64,000 nt of DNA from Nesterenkonia sp. (lineage in GTDB: Bacteria > Actinomycetota > Actinomycetes > Actinomycetales > Micrococcaceae): positions 1-64,000 of the forward strand of contig NZ_JAJUJJ010000014.1 in assembly GCF_029265375.1 (NCBI RefSeq). Direction: 5' to 3'. This document shows positions 19,745 through 32,174 of the stretch, in pieces. Made by a program: the position numbers and the translations under genes. Below the pieces are notes generated by a model, which saw nothing but the letters and a program-made list of their open reading frames with translations, made no database searches and was not told the origin of the DNA. Numbering within the stretch: position 1 is the first letter of the stretch; every line of letters starts with the position of its first letter.

Positions 19745-20707
19745 GTGGTGACCGATCTGACCACTCGCATCTCTGCCGGGGACACTGCCGCGCCTGGCGC
19801 CGCCCAGCGCATCGGGCTGCGGCGGAGGATCGGAGCCTTCATCGCGCTGACCAAGCCGCGGGTCATTGAGCTGCTGCTGGTCACCACGCTTCCCACCATG
19901 TTCTTCGCGCAGCGCGGACTGCCGGATCTGTGGACCGCCCTGGCCACGATGGTCGGAGGCGCATTCGCCGCCGGCTCGGCCGGAGCCTTCAACTGCTATC
20001 TGGACCGTGACATGGACCGGCTGATGAACCGGACCAAGAAGCGGCCCCTGGTCACCGGTGAGGTCACCGCGCGGGAGGCTTTCGTCTTCGCCACCGTTCT
20101 GGGCATCGCTGCCATTGCGATCCTGTGGGTGGGGGCGAACCCGCTGGCCGCGGGACTGGGCGCAGCGGCCATGTTCTTCTACGTGGTCATCTACACCATG
20201 GTGCTCAAGCGCCGCACTGAGCAGAACATCATCTGGGGAGGTCTGGCCGGCTGCTTCCCGGTGCTGATCGCCTGGGCGGCGGTGCGCGAAACCATCGAGT
20301 GGCCGGCCCTGGTGCTGTTCTTCATCATCTTCCTGTGGACCCCGCCGCACTACTGGCCGCTGTCCATGAAGTACCGCACGGACTACCAGAATGCCGATGT
20401 TCCCATGCTCGGCGCCGTGGCTACGGCCAAGACCGTCTCCGTGCAGGTGGTGCTCTATGCATGGGCCACAGTGGCGTGCTCGCTGCTGCTGGTCCCGCTG
20501 GGATGGGCCGGAATCACCTACACCGCCTTCGCCCTGGTGTCCGGGGCCTGGTTCATCTATGAGTCGCATGTGCTCTACCGGCGGGCGCAGAACGAATCGC
20601 TGACCGATAAGCGGGCCATGAAGGTCTTCCACCTCTCGATTCTCTACCTCACGCTGCTGTTCATCGGACTGTGGATCGACCCGTTCGTCGGCAGCCCGCT
20701 GATGTGA
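19745..20707 (+). CDS. ctaB: Protoheme IX farnesyltransferase (heme O synthase)
   Basis: Membrane prenyltransferase that adds a farnesyl group to heme B to make heme O for cytochrome oxidases. The UbiA-type Asp motifs are present: [19 protein letters not shown] near residue 82 and [10 protein letters not shown] near 212. About eight or nine hydrophobic segments follow a 25-residue polar N-terminus. Two adjacent GTG codons (19745, 19748) can start it; the second fits a leaderless transcript from the TACACT box. The length of 320 residues is normal. Confidence 0.95.
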   Translation: MVTDLTTRISAGDTAAPGAAQRIGLRRRIGAFIALTKPRVIELLLVTTLPTMFFAQRGLPDLWTALATMVGGAFAAGSAGAFNCYLDRDMDRLMNRTKKRPLVTGEVTAREAFVFATVLGIAAIAILWVGANPLAAGLGAAAMFFYVVIYTMVLKRRTEQNIIWGGLAGCFPVLIAWAAVRETIEWPALVLFFIIFLWTPPHYWPLSMKYRTDYQNADVPMLGAVATAKTVSVQVVLYAWATVACSLLLVPLGWAGITYTAFALVSGAWFIYESHVLYRRAQNESLTDKRAMKVFHLSILYLTLLFIGLWIDPFVGSPLM

Positions 20708-20708
20708 C

Positions 20709-22824
<2,116 letters not shown>

Positions 22825-22881
22825 GGCCGCGCCCCGGCTGACAATCCGCGCAGCTCCCGGCGGTGCCGCACCGGCTGCCGG

Positions 22882-23907
22882 TCACGAGTCGTAGTCGATG
22901 ACTACGCGGCCGTCGATCTTGCCGTGATGCATCTCGTCAAAGATGGCGTTGACGTCCTCGAGCGGTCGCGTCGAGTAGGTCGGGTGGATCAGCCCCCGGG
23001 CGTAGAAGTCCAGCGCCTCCACCATGTCCTGCCGGGTCCCGACGATGGATCCGCGGATGGTCAGGCCCTTCAGGACGATGTCGAAGATCGGGGCCGGGAA
23101 GTCCCCTGGGGGCAGGCCGTTGAACACGATCGTTCCGCCGCGGCGGGTCATGCTGATCGCCTGGCCGAAAGCGCTGGGGTGCACGGCAGTCACCAGCACT
23201 CCGTGGGCGCCGCCGGTCTGATCCTGGATCGCCTGGGCGGGGTCGGCTCCCTTGGCGTTGAGGGTGATCTCTGCCCCGTGCTTCTTCGCCAGGGCCAGTT
23301 TGTCATCGGCGATGTCGACGGCGACCACGCGCATTCCCATGGCCACCGCATACTGCACGGCGATATGACCAAGGCCGCCGATGCCGGAGATGACCACCCA
23401 CTGGCCGGGCCGGACACCGGTCATCTTCAGGCCCTTGTACACGGTCACCCCGGCGCACAGCACCGGCGCGATCTCGTGCGGATCGGAGCCCTCTGGGATC
23501 ACAGCGGCGAAGCGGGCGTCGACCAGCATGTACTGCCCGAAGGACCCGTCAGTGGAGTAGCCGCCGTTGAGCTGGGACTCGCACAGCGTCTCCCATCCGG
23601 TGCGGCAGTACTCGCAGGAGCCGCAGGCGCTCCACAGCCACGCATTGCCGACCATCTGGCCCTCGCGCAGCTCAGTGACGCCTTCTCCGAGCTTCTCCAC
23701 TACACCGACTCCTTCGTGTCCGGGCACGAACGGCGGCTTCGGCTTGACCGGCCAGTCGCCCTCAGCTGCGTGCAGATCGGTGTGGCAGACACCGGAGGCG
23801 ATAAGCTTCACCCGCACCTGGCCGGGGCCCGGCTCGGGGAGCGGGTAGTCGGTGACATTGAGCTCTTTGCCGAACTCTTCGACAACAGCGGCAGTCATAG
23901 TGGACAT
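22882..23907 (-). CDS. adhP: Zinc-dependent alcohol dehydrogenase (AdhP/AdhA type)
   Basis: Oxidises primary alcohols to aldehydes with NAD+. Catalytic zinc ligands Cys41 (GVCHTDLH) and His64-Glu65 (GHEGVGVVE) are present, with the structural zinc Cys set 95, 98, 101 and 109 (CGSCEYCRTGWETLC). The dinucleotide site is GIGGLGHIAVQ near 174. The length of 341 residues is normal. It lies downstream of a GAF-domain regulator on the same strand; a CRP-like site (23970-23985) and a GTTGCA-type motif (23990-24017) stand in its upstream region. Together with the aldehyde dehydrogenase across the locus it makes an alcohol-to-acid pathway. Confidence 0.93.
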   Translation of the reverse strand: MSTMTAAVVEEFGKELNVTDYPLPEPGPGQVRVKLIASGVCHTDLHAAEGDWPVKPKPPFVPGHEGVGVVEKLGEGVTELREGQMVGNAWLWSACGSCEYCRTGWETLCESQLNGGYSTDGSFGQYMLVDARFAAVIPEGSDPHEIAPVLCAGVTVYKGLKMTGVRPGQWVVISGIGGLGHIAVQYAVAMGMRVVAVDIADDKLALAKKHGAEITLNAKGADPAQAIQDQTGGAHGVLVTAVHPSAFGQAISMTRRGGTIVFNGLPPGDFPAPIFDIVLKGLTIRGSIVGTRQDMVEALDFYARGLIHPTYSTRPLEDVNAIFDEMHHGKIDGRVVIDYDS

Positions 23908-23969
23908 GTGATGACTCCTTCGTCACATCCTGTGCGCCAGGGCAGACGCACTCGATTACAGGGTGCGTC

Positions 23970-23985
23970 TGTGACGCTAGTCACG
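23970..23985. promoter_or_regulatory. CRP/GlxR-like binding site upstream of adhP
   Basis: TGTGA-CGCTAG-TCACG matches the consensus TGTGA-N6-TCACA at nine of ten conserved bases. Two more sites of the same form stand at 27109-27124 and 28262-28277 in this alcohol/aldehyde block. Confidence 0.6.
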
Positions 23986-23989
23986 TCCA

Positions 23990-24017
23990 GGTTGCATCAC
24001 TGTTGCATGCGCGCAAC
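23990..24017 (-). promoter_or_regulatory. Repeated GTTGCA motif upstream of adhP
   Basis: Reads on the plus strand as GGTTGCATCA and then GTTGC-N6-GCAAC. The ten bases TGATGCAACC on the minus strand recur exactly upstream of the aldehyde dehydrogenase gene (28218-28238). It overlaps the last codons and stop of the GAF regulator gene. A candidate binding site for one of the two GAF-domain regulators. Confidence 0.5.
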
Positions 24018-25193
24018 CAGGGCGGCCCGCTGGGGAGAGTCCGGCGGGAGAATACCCAGGGCTGTGCGCACGGCCTGCTCGTCCCCGGCGGCCTCAGGCA
24101 GCTGCAGATATCTCCACATCTGCTCGGCCGTCCCATCAGAGAGGACGGATTCGCGCAGGGCGGCGGCCAGGTGCCGCCTGATCTCCAGGATCCCCGGGGC
24201 CTCTGAGGCCGGCAGCAGCGGCCCGCCGTAGACGTCCAGGGCGGCGGCCTTGTCCCCAGCGGTCAGCGCGGTCAGCACCGTCAGCGCATCAAGCTCGACT
24301 GCTGCAGAGAGCCGATAGGGCTTCGATGCAAGATCCAGCCCGCCGGCCGCGGGTGTGGCCTTCAGCGCCCGGCGCAGCCGGACGATCTCGGCCCGCAGCG
24401 CCACTTCGTGTCCGGGCTCTCCGAAGAGCAGCTCGGCGAGCTCCCCGGCACTGAGCCCGGTCCGTCGAGTGGCGGCATGCCAGGCCAGCAGCGTCAGGAT
24501 CTCCGCATGACGCAGGCTCAGCGATTCTCTGGCCGCCCCGCAGGCCAGCTGGGGGCGCAGGGTGCCCAGGGTTGTCAGCTGGGTCTGCCCGGTGTCGGCC
24601 GGCAGGACCCTCAGCTCGGCTTCGGCGGCGGAGACCGCCGCGTAGATCAGCGGCAGCGCATGAGTGGCTACGGCCTTCTCGTCGCCGGTGAGGTCCACCA
24701 CGCCCAGCAGCGCACCGGTGTGCGGGTTGTGCACCGGAGCTGCCGAGCAGGAGAACTGGTGGGCCGAGTAGGCGAAGTGCTCCTCCTGGTGGACCTGCAC
24801 ACCGCTGCCGGTGGCCAGGGCGACACCGGGGGCGGAGGTGCCGATCGCCTGTTCGGACCAGGTGGCTCCGGGCTGAAAAGCCGATGACTCGGCGCTGCGC
24901 AGTGCGTGCCGGTCGCCGTCGACCCACAGCAGCCGGCCGGAGGCATCCCCGATGGCCACGATGAGACCCGCTTCGGCAGCCGGCTGGATGAGCAGGCGCT
25001 GAAAGATCGGCAGCACCAGCCCCAGCGGGTGGTCCTGGCGGTAGGCGCGCAGCTCATCCTCGCTCATCTCCACCGGCGCCAGGGCGGCGGCGGGGTCAGG
25101 GAGGAACTGTGCCGAACGCTGCCATGAGGCGCGCAGTTCTGGCTTCAGAGACTCCCAGGTGTCCGGCTGGTCCGGCACGGCCCTCATATCCAC
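23997..25193 (-). CDS. GAF-domain transcriptional regulator (AcoR-like, no sigma-54 domain)
   Basis: A 398-residue protein with the AcoR-type sensory N-terminus: SWQRSAQFLPDP at the start, a GAF domain over about residues 55-185 (WSEQAIGTSAPGVALATGSGV, HFAYSAHQFSCSAAPVHNPHTG), and a C-terminal DNA-binding-like region (LSLRHAEILTLLAWH, GLSAGELAELLFGEPGHEVALRAEIVRLRRAL). There is no AAA+ sigma-54 activator domain, as expected for actinobacteria. It lies between the monooxygenase and adhP genes on the same strand, and a paralogue lies at 27157-28266. I infer that it controls the neighbouring alcohol/aldehyde genes. Confidence 0.8.
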   Translation of the reverse strand: MDMRAVPDQPDTWESLKPELRASWQRSAQFLPDPAAALAPVEMSEDELRAYRQDHPLGLVLPIFQRLLIQPAAEAGLIVAIGDASGRLLWVDGDRHALRSAESSAFQPGATWSEQAIGTSAPGVALATGSGVQVHQEEHFAYSAHQFSCSAAPVHNPHTGALLGVVDLTGDEKAVATHALPLIYAAVSAAEAELRVLPADTGQTQLTTLGTLRPQLACGAARESLSLRHAEILTLLAWHAATRRTGLSAGELAELLFGEPGHEVALRAEIVRLRRALKATPAAGGLDLASKPYRLSAAVELDALTVLTALTAGDKAAALDVYGGPLLPASEAPGILEIRRHLAAALRESVLSDGTAEQMWRYLQLPEAAGDEQAVRTALGILPPDSPQRAALVARMQQ

Positions 25194-25247
25194 TCCTTCG
25201 GGCGTCGAAGAGTGTGGTTCTGTTCACAGTGTAGGCCACCGTCTGGC

Positions 25248-27038
25248 TCAGTATGGATGGTGCGCTGGCTGCAGTCCGTACACGGGCGTCTTCAGCCCTT
25301 CGTATCGCGCCTTCAGCTGCAGTGCCAGGTATCGGGAGTAGTGGCGGGACTGGTGAAGATTGCCTCCGTGGAACCACAGGTTCTGCACATTGGTGGGCTT
25401 CCACATATTGCGCAGCTCGCCCTCCCAGGGACCGGGATCGCGCGTGGTGTCTGAGCCGTAGCCCCAGCATTTGCCCACCTGCTCGGCGACCTCGGGGGAG
25501 ATGATGTCGCGCAGCCATTGGTTCATCGAGCCGAATCCGGTGGCATAGACCACCACGTCAGCAGGCAGTTCGGTTCCGTCGACCAGCACCACGGAGTCCT
25601 TGGTCAGCCGCTGCACCTGGCCCTTGGCCAGCTTGATCTGCCCGTCGATGAGCAGCTGAGACGCGCCGACGTCGATGTAGTAGCCCGAGCCGCGCCGCAG
25701 GTACTTGACGAACAGTCCCGAGCCGTCCTCGCCGAAGTCCAGCTCGAATCCTGCGTCTTCCAGGGCCTGGTAGAAGTCCGCATCGCGTCGGCGAATCTCG
25801 TCGAACGCCAGCCGCTGCACCTGCGGCAGGAGCCGGTAGGGCCAGGAGGCGAAGAGCCGGTCGGCCCGGAAAGCATCGATTCCCTGAGCGACCGCCTCTT
25901 CAGAGTACAGCGGTCCCAGGACTACCTCCATCAGCGAGTCACTGCGCACAATATGGGTCGAGGACCGCTGGACCATGGTCACATCCGCGCCGTGCTCCCA
26001 CAGCGAGGCGCAGATGTCATGAGCCGAATTGTTCGACCCGATCACCACCGCTCGCTGTCCTGCATACTGCTCGCCGCCTTCGTGAGCTGACGAGTGGTGC
26101 TGAATTCCTGCGAACTCCTCCTGTCCTTCGAACTCGGGGATACGCGGGTACCCGGAGACGCCCAGGGCGAACACCAATTGGGTAGGGGTCAGGGTGATTC
26201 GTTCGCCTTCGCGCTCGACCTCCACGCGCCACACTCCCGCCTGCTCGTCCCATTGGGCGCTGGTGCAGGTGGTGCGGGACCAGTAGTTGAGCTCCATGAC
26301 GTCGACGTAGTGCTTCAGCCAGTCGGCGATTTTGTCCTTGGCGGGGAACACCGGCCAGGTGTCCGGGAAGTTCAGGTACGGCATGTGGTCGTACCACACG
26401 GGATCGTGCAGGTGCAGGGACTTGTAGCGGTTGCGCCAGGCATCCCCCGGCCCGTCGTAGCGGTCCACCACTAAGCTCGGCACCCCGATGGTGTGCAGCC
26501 GTGCGGCCAGTCCGATCCCGCCCTGGCCGCCTCCGACGATCAGCGCATAGGGCTGCTCCGTGACACCCATGGCTTCATGCTGCTGCCGGCGGGTCTCGAG
26601 CCAGGTTCGCCGGCCCCGGTAGATGCGGTGCTCCACCCCTTGGGGGCGCCTGGGGCCGGCGGCCTCCTCATAGCCGATCAGCTCCTCGGCGGTCGTCAGC
26701 AGCGTCCACGCCCGGCCCTGGCGGATCCGCACTATTCCCACCCCTCGGGCTGCGGAGGTCTCGAATCCCAGCCACGCGGTGACCACGCCGTCGTCGTCCT
26801 GCTCCGCCGGCTCTGTCACCTCCCAGTTGTGGGCCGAAGCCTGCGCTGCAGTATGGGCGGCCATCTCCGCTATAGCTTCTCTGCCCTCGGCGGTGTACAG
26901 GTTCCAGGTAAACGCCACGAAGTCGCGCCAGAACCCATCGGTCTCGAAGCATGCGGCAACGGCTTGGGGGTCCCCGCTGTCCAGGGCCGCGCTGAAGTCG
27001 GCCAGCCAGGTCCGGGCTGCGCTGTCTGCGGTGCTCAT
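25248..27038 (-). CDS. Flavin-dependent monooxygenase with N-terminal NTF2-like domain
   Basis: A 596-residue protein. Residues 1-135 are an NTF2/SnoaL-like domain (ALDSGDPQAVAACFETDGFWRD). A class B flavin monooxygenase follows: the FAD site VGGGQGGIGLAARL near 167, the NADP site VIGSNNSAHDIC near 333, and the ATGFGS motif near 500. Family members oxygenate ketones or soft heteroatoms; the substrate here is not known. Position upstream of a GAF regulator and an alcohol dehydrogenase, and divergent from a second regulator and an aldehyde dehydrogenase, suggests a ketone or alcohol degradation route. A CRP-like site lies in the shared upstream region. Confidence 0.85.
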   Translation of the reverse strand: MSTADSAARTWLADFSAALDSGDPQAVAACFETDGFWRDFVAFTWNLYTAEGREAIAEMAAHTAAQASAHNWEVTEPAEQDDDGVVTAWLGFETSAARGVGIVRIRQGRAWTLLTTAEELIGYEEAAGPRRPQGVEHRIYRGRRTWLETRRQQHEAMGVTEQPYALIVGGGQGGIGLAARLHTIGVPSLVVDRYDGPGDAWRNRYKSLHLHDPVWYDHMPYLNFPDTWPVFPAKDKIADWLKHYVDVMELNYWSRTTCTSAQWDEQAGVWRVEVEREGERITLTPTQLVFALGVSGYPRIPEFEGQEEFAGIQHHSSAHEGGEQYAGQRAVVIGSNNSAHDICASLWEHGADVTMVQRSSTHIVRSDSLMEVVLGPLYSEEAVAQGIDAFRADRLFASWPYRLLPQVQRLAFDEIRRRDADFYQALEDAGFELDFGEDGSGLFVKYLRRGSGYYIDVGASQLLIDGQIKLAKGQVQRLTKDSVVLVDGTELPADVVVYATGFGSMNQWLRDIISPEVAEQVGKCWGYGSDTTRDPGPWEGELRNMWKPTNVQNLWFHGGNLHQSRHYSRYLALQLKARYEGLKTPVYGLQPAHHPY

Positions 27039-27108
27039 ATGGAATGCTCCTTCGCTGCTGGGGAAGCTGCCGCACGGAACTGTTCAGCCCCGCCGGCAGC
27101 TATTACAG

Positions 27109-27124
27109 TGTGATGCAGGTCACC
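27109..27124. promoter_or_regulatory. CRP/GlxR-like site between the monooxygenase and the second GAF regulator
   Basis: TGTGA-TGCAGG-TCACC, nine of ten matches to TGTGA-N6-TCACA. It lies in the 118-base divergent region and could act on either gene. Its core GTGATGCAG-TCAC recurs at 28262-28277. Confidence 0.6.
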
Positions 27125-27156
27125 ACAGATGCTGACGCTACTGACGGGAGGGTCGC

Positions 27157-28266
27157 ATGGGCGTTGCAGCGCAGGTCGCAGAGAACAGCTCCGCCTGGGA
27201 CCGGTGCCGCAGGGCAGGGCTGAGTCGGGAGCTGACCGAGCCGCGGCGCTTCCAACCCAGCCAGGAGATCGAGCTGCTGCGGCGGCGCAGTCCGCTCAGC
27301 CGCATTGCGTCGCCGGTGAAGCAGGCGTTGGCTCGTGCGACCAGCCACGACCACGTGCTGATCCTCACCGATCCCCAGGGCAGTGTGCTGAGCCGGTTCG
27401 GCACCCGCTCAGCGATCACCGCAGCTGCTGGCATCGGCTTTGAGGAGGGTGCGGACTGGTCAGAAGCCAGCGTGGGGACCAACGCCATCTCTGAGGCGCT
27501 GCGGCTCTCCAGACCCGCCTATGTCACCGGTGAGGGGCACTTCGCCTACTCCCACGCCTACTGGACCTGCATGGCCGCCCCCATTCACTGTCCCACGACA
27601 GGCGCACTGCTGGGGGTCCTCGACGTCTCCGGCCCGAGGAGCCAACTCGGCCGCGACGTGATCGGGATGGTGCGCATGACAGCGCTGCTGGCCCAGGAGA
27701 TGCTGCGCCTCACTGAGCCGGAGCCGCTGAGCACACCGAGCCTGAGGCTGCGCCTATTGGGTCCCCGGCCGGCGATCAGCGCAGCTGCAGGCCAGTGGAG
27801 GAAGCTGTCCACACGCACCGCAGAGATCCTGGCGCTGCTCAGCGTTCGCACCCGCGGTTTCACCGCAGCCGAGCTGGCGCTGGAGCTCTACGGGGAGGCC
27901 GGCCGCCCGGCAACTGTGCGCGCGGAGATGCATCGGCTGCGCAAACGCCTGGGACCTGTTGTCAGCTCCGAGCCCTACCGATTTGCCGAGGAGATGAATG
28001 TGATCACTGATGTGGGGTCTGTTCAGGACGCCTTGGCGCGCTCCGATGTGGAGGAGCTCCTGCAGCACTACACCCAGCCGCTGCTGCCGGCCTCCACCGC
28101 CGAAAGCATCACCGCATGGAGAGCAGGCCTGAACGATGAGGCCAACAGGTTGGTCGCGGATTACGGCAGCACTGACCAGCGGGCCCGCTGGTCGCGCACC
28201 GAGATGGCGTGGAGCCCGGTTGCAACCATGATGCAACCCTCAGCAACTTACTCTGAGAGAACGTGA
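27157..28266 (+). CDS. GAF-domain transcriptional regulator (AcoR-like paralogue)
   Basis: A 369-residue paralogue of the regulator at 23997-25193. It has a GAF domain over about 55-180 (WSEASVGTNAISEALRLSRP, HFAYSHAYWTCMAAPIHCPTTG) and a C-terminal DNA-binding-like part (LSTRTAEILALLSVRTRGFTAAELALELYG, TVRAEMHRLRKRL). It lacks a sigma-54 interaction domain. The ATG follows GGGAGGG. The last codons run through a GGTTGCAACC palindrome that probably belongs to the promoter of the aldehyde dehydrogenase gene 40 bases downstream, so the far C-terminal tail may be under DNA-site rather than protein constraint. Confidence 0.8.
   Translation: MGVAAQVAENSSAWDRCRRAGLSRELTEPRRFQPSQEIELLRRRSPLSRIASPVKQALARATSHDHVLILTDPQGSVLSRFGTRSAITAAAGIGFEEGADWSEASVGTNAISEALRLSRPAYVTGEGHFAYSHAYWTCMAAPIHCPTTGALLGVLDVSGPRSQLGRDVIGMVRMTALLAQEMLRLTEPEPLSTPSLRLRLLGPRPAISAAAGQWRKLSTRTAEILALLSVRTRGFTAAELALELYGEAGRPATVRAEMHRLRKRLGPVVSSEPYRFAEEMNVITDVGSVQDALARSDVEELLQHYTQPLLPASTAESITAWRAGLNDEANRLVADYGSTDQRARWSRTEMAWSPVATMMQPSATYSERT
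28218..28238. promoter_or_regulatory. GGTTGCAACC palindrome upstream of the aldehyde dehydrogenase
   Basis: A perfect 10-bp palindrome GGTTGCAACC, five bases, then another GCAACC. The decamer TGATGCAACC within it is identical to one upstream of adhP. It lies in the 3' end of the GAF regulator gene. Candidate regulator site. Confidence 0.5.
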
Positions 28267-28277
28267 TGCAGATCACT
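28262..28277. promoter_or_regulatory. CRP/GlxR-like site upstream of the aldehyde dehydrogenase
   Basis: CGTGA-TGCAGA-TCACT: the inner GTGA-N6-TCAC is intact, outer bases are changed. It ends 29 bases before the ATG at 28307. Confidence 0.5.
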
Positions 28278-28306
28278 GAGTGCAAGAATCCGAAGAAGGA
28301 GGCACG

Positions 28307-29830
<1,524 letters not shown>

Positions 29831-29845
29831 ACAAGGAGGTCAGCC

Positions 29846-30235
29846 ATGGGCGCCAAGCGAATCGACGTCACCGAGGAAGCCGCAGCGCTGCTGCGCAGGC
29901 TCAGGGAGGAGCACGGCCAGCCGCTGATGTTCCACCAGTCCGGTGGATGCTGCGACGGCTCGGCGCCCATGTGCTACACCCAGGGCACGTTTATGACCGG
30001 CCCGTCGGATGTGCTGCTGGGTGAGTTGGAGCCGGGCACGCCGGAGCCGGTTCCGGTGTGGATCTCTCAGGCGCAGTTCGAGTACTGGTCGCACACCCAC
30101 ATCACGATTGATGTGACCCGCGGCCGGGGATCGGGCTTCAGCATTGAGGGTCCCACCGGCAACCGGTTCATCGTGCGGTCTCGCCTGTTCACTGAGGAGG
30201 AGATGGCCGACCTGGAACCGGTGACTACCGGCTGA
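29846..30235 (+). CDS. DUF779 family protein
   Basis: A 129-residue protein of the DUF779 family, which is commonly encoded next to AldB-type aldehyde dehydrogenases; its role is unknown. The conserved core FHQSGGCCDGSAPMCY gives Cys 35, 36 and 43, which could bind a metal or act in redox chemistry. It starts after AAGGAGG, 15 bases behind the aldehyde dehydrogenase, and must be cotranscribed. Its last 11 bases overlap the convergent amylase gene. Confidence 0.9.
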   Translation: MGAKRIDVTEEAAALLRRLREEHGQPLMFHQSGGCCDGSAPMCYTQGTFMTGPSDVLLGELEPGTPEPVPVWISQAQFEYWSHTHITIDVTRGRGSGFSIEGPTGNRFIVRSRLFTEEEMADLEPVTTG

Positions 30236-32174
30236 CCCCCGGCAGCTGCCAGACAGTGAGGCTGGGCGCGGAAGCGCTCAGCCTCACTGCTGTCTCGCCC
30301 AGGTCCATGTCGGCTTGACCCCACAGCGGCCGGGCCTGCTCCCACCCGGCGGCAGCTGCCCGCGGCACGGTGATGCTGCGCCTGTCGCCGTGGGCGGGTC
30401 CGGAGGCGAAGACCAGCAGGCTCTGCTGCACAGTCTCGCGGAGGAAGGCCAGGCTCTGCTCGTCAGCGCCGAGCCAGCGCATACCGCCGCGGCGCAGCGC
30501 CGGGTGCTCTGCGCGCAGCGCGATCAGCTCGCGGTAGAGGCCCATCCGCTCGCGCACATGGGTGTCGTCAGCACTGTGCCAGGGGATCGGCGTGCGGCTG
30601 AGTTCGCCGTCGGCCCCTGTGAGTCCGAACTCGTCCCCTGCGAAGAGTGTGGGCACTCCGGGCAGAGTCATCTGCAGTCCCACCGCCACGGGGACGCTGC
30701 CCTCGGCCGCATTGTGCGCGAAGCGGGCGGTGTCGTGGGTGTCCAGCGGCTGCATATTGCCCTGACGGATGCGCCACGGCACGGCCGCATTGAAGCGCTC
30801 CACTGCCGCCTGGAACTGCTCCGCACTTCCGGAAGGGATGCCTCCCAGCGGCTGGCCGAAGAACCAGGGTGTCACCTCCTGGGTTCCCTCAGCGGTGGTG
30901 TAGGGCCTCCCGTGCGGCGCCGAGAGCCAGCTCCACAGCGGCCGGGTGAATGCCGGGTAGGTCATCGCGCCGTGCCAGGCATCGCCAGTGAGGTCACCGG
31001 TGGCGTCGTTGGTGATCTCGGCCAGCAGGATCGAGTCGGGCTTCACCTGCTCCATAGTGCGCCGCAGGGTGCGCCGCACCTCTTCGTTGAGGTCCACTTC
31101 GCCATAGCGGCCGGTCATATTGGCTACATCAATCCGCCAGCCGTCCAGGTTGAAGGGCGGCTTCAGCCAGTGGGCCACCACGCTGTCCGGGCCGTCGATG
31201 AATTCGCGGCGCAGGGCGGGGGAGGACCAGTCGAACTTCGGCAGAGTCGAGGTGCCCAGCCAGGACTCATAGTCGCCGTCGTCGGTGAAGTAGTAGAAGC
31301 TCCGCTCCGGAGAGTCCGGCTCGGCCAGCGCCCGCTGGAACCACTCGTGCTGGTCCCCGGAGTGGTTGGTGGTCAGATCCCCGATGACCTTCATGCCGCG
31401 CTCATGAGCGGCCTGGACCAGCCGGATCAGCGCCTCGTCGCCGCCGAGCAGCGGGTCCACACTGCGGAAGCTGGAGGCGTCATAGCGGTGGTTGGAGGCC
31501 GCCGGGAAGAACGGCGTCAGGTAGACCAGGCTGACTCCGAGGCTCTCCAGGTGGTCCAGCCGCTGGCGAATGCCGTCCAGATCTCCGCCGTAGAACTGCT
31601 GCACGCGGGCGGGCATCACCGGGTTCACCGGGTCCGTCCACTCGGCCGGCTGGGCCCACTTCGGTGCCTCACGCTGAGCAGCCTGCTCGGATGGGGCGAA
31701 GCGGTCGGGGAAGATCTGGTACATCACGGCATCACAGAGCCACTCCGGGGGTGCAGGGTGGGCCAGCAGGGCGAAGTCGTGAGCGTCGCGCACCTCACCG
31801 GTCTGCAGACCAGCCTGGTTCAGCCAGCGCACGGTGCCGGCCTGACCAGGGGAAGCGGCGTCGTCGTGAACCAGCAGCCACCGGTAACCGTGCCGCAGAT
31901 TGTGGACAGTGATCTCGGCTTCCCACCATCTCCAGCCGTCGGCGGTGCCTGCCGGCTGAGCCCGGTCCCAGGCAGGCTCATGATCCGGGTTGGAGCGCAC
32001 CCACACCGAGTCCAGGTTGGGGTAGCTCTGCGGCACACGCAGCCGCAGCTGCACCGTCTCACCCAATTGCGGGGTCTGGGTGGAGACGTAGAGCTCGGAC
32101 CCGTCATGGTGCGGCTGCAGCGGTGCTGCGCACGGTGTCTGCGCGCCGGCGTCGGGGCTGGTTCGGGTGGTCAT
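30225..32174 (-). CDS. GH13 alpha-amylase-family glycosidase (cyclomaltodextrinase/neopullulanase-like)
   Basis: A 649-residue glycoside hydrolase acting on alpha-glucans or malto-oligosaccharides. An N-terminal beta-sandwich (about 1-130) precedes a TIM barrel with the GH13 triad: nucleophile Asp in GWRIDVAN near 348, acid/base Glu in ILLAEI near 385, and the third Asp in LDTHD near 476. There is no signal peptide, so it acts in the cytoplasm on imported sugars. Its ATG overlaps the stop of the permease gene upstream as ATGA, making it the last gene of the malE-malF-malG unit. Confidence 0.92.
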   Translation of the reverse strand: MTTRTSPDAGAQTPCAAPLQPHHDGSELYVSTQTPQLGETVQLRLRVPQSYPNLDSVWVRSNPDHEPAWDRAQPAGTADGWRWWEAEITVHNLRHGYRWLLVHDDAASPGQAGTVRWLNQAGLQTGEVRDAHDFALLAHPAPPEWLCDAVMYQIFPDRFAPSEQAAQREAPKWAQPAEWTDPVNPVMPARVQQFYGGDLDGIRQRLDHLESLGVSLVYLTPFFPAASNHRYDASSFRSVDPLLGGDEALIRLVQAAHERGMKVIGDLTTNHSGDQHEWFQRALAEPDSPERSFYYFTDDGDYESWLGTSTLPKFDWSSPALRREFIDGPDSVVAHWLKPPFNLDGWRIDVANMTGRYGEVDLNEEVRRTLRRTMEQVKPDSILLAEITNDATGDLTGDAWHGAMTYPAFTRPLWSWLSAPHGRPYTTAEGTQEVTPWFFGQPLGGIPSGSAEQFQAAVERFNAAVPWRIRQGNMQPLDTHDTARFAHNAAEGSVPVAVGLQMTLPGVPTLFAGDEFGLTGADGELSRTPIPWHSADDTHVRERMGLYRELIALRAEHPALRRGGMRWLGADEQSLAFLRETVQQSLLVFASGPAHGDRRSITVPRAAAAGWEQARPLWGQADMDLGETAVRLSASAPSLTVWQLPGVSR

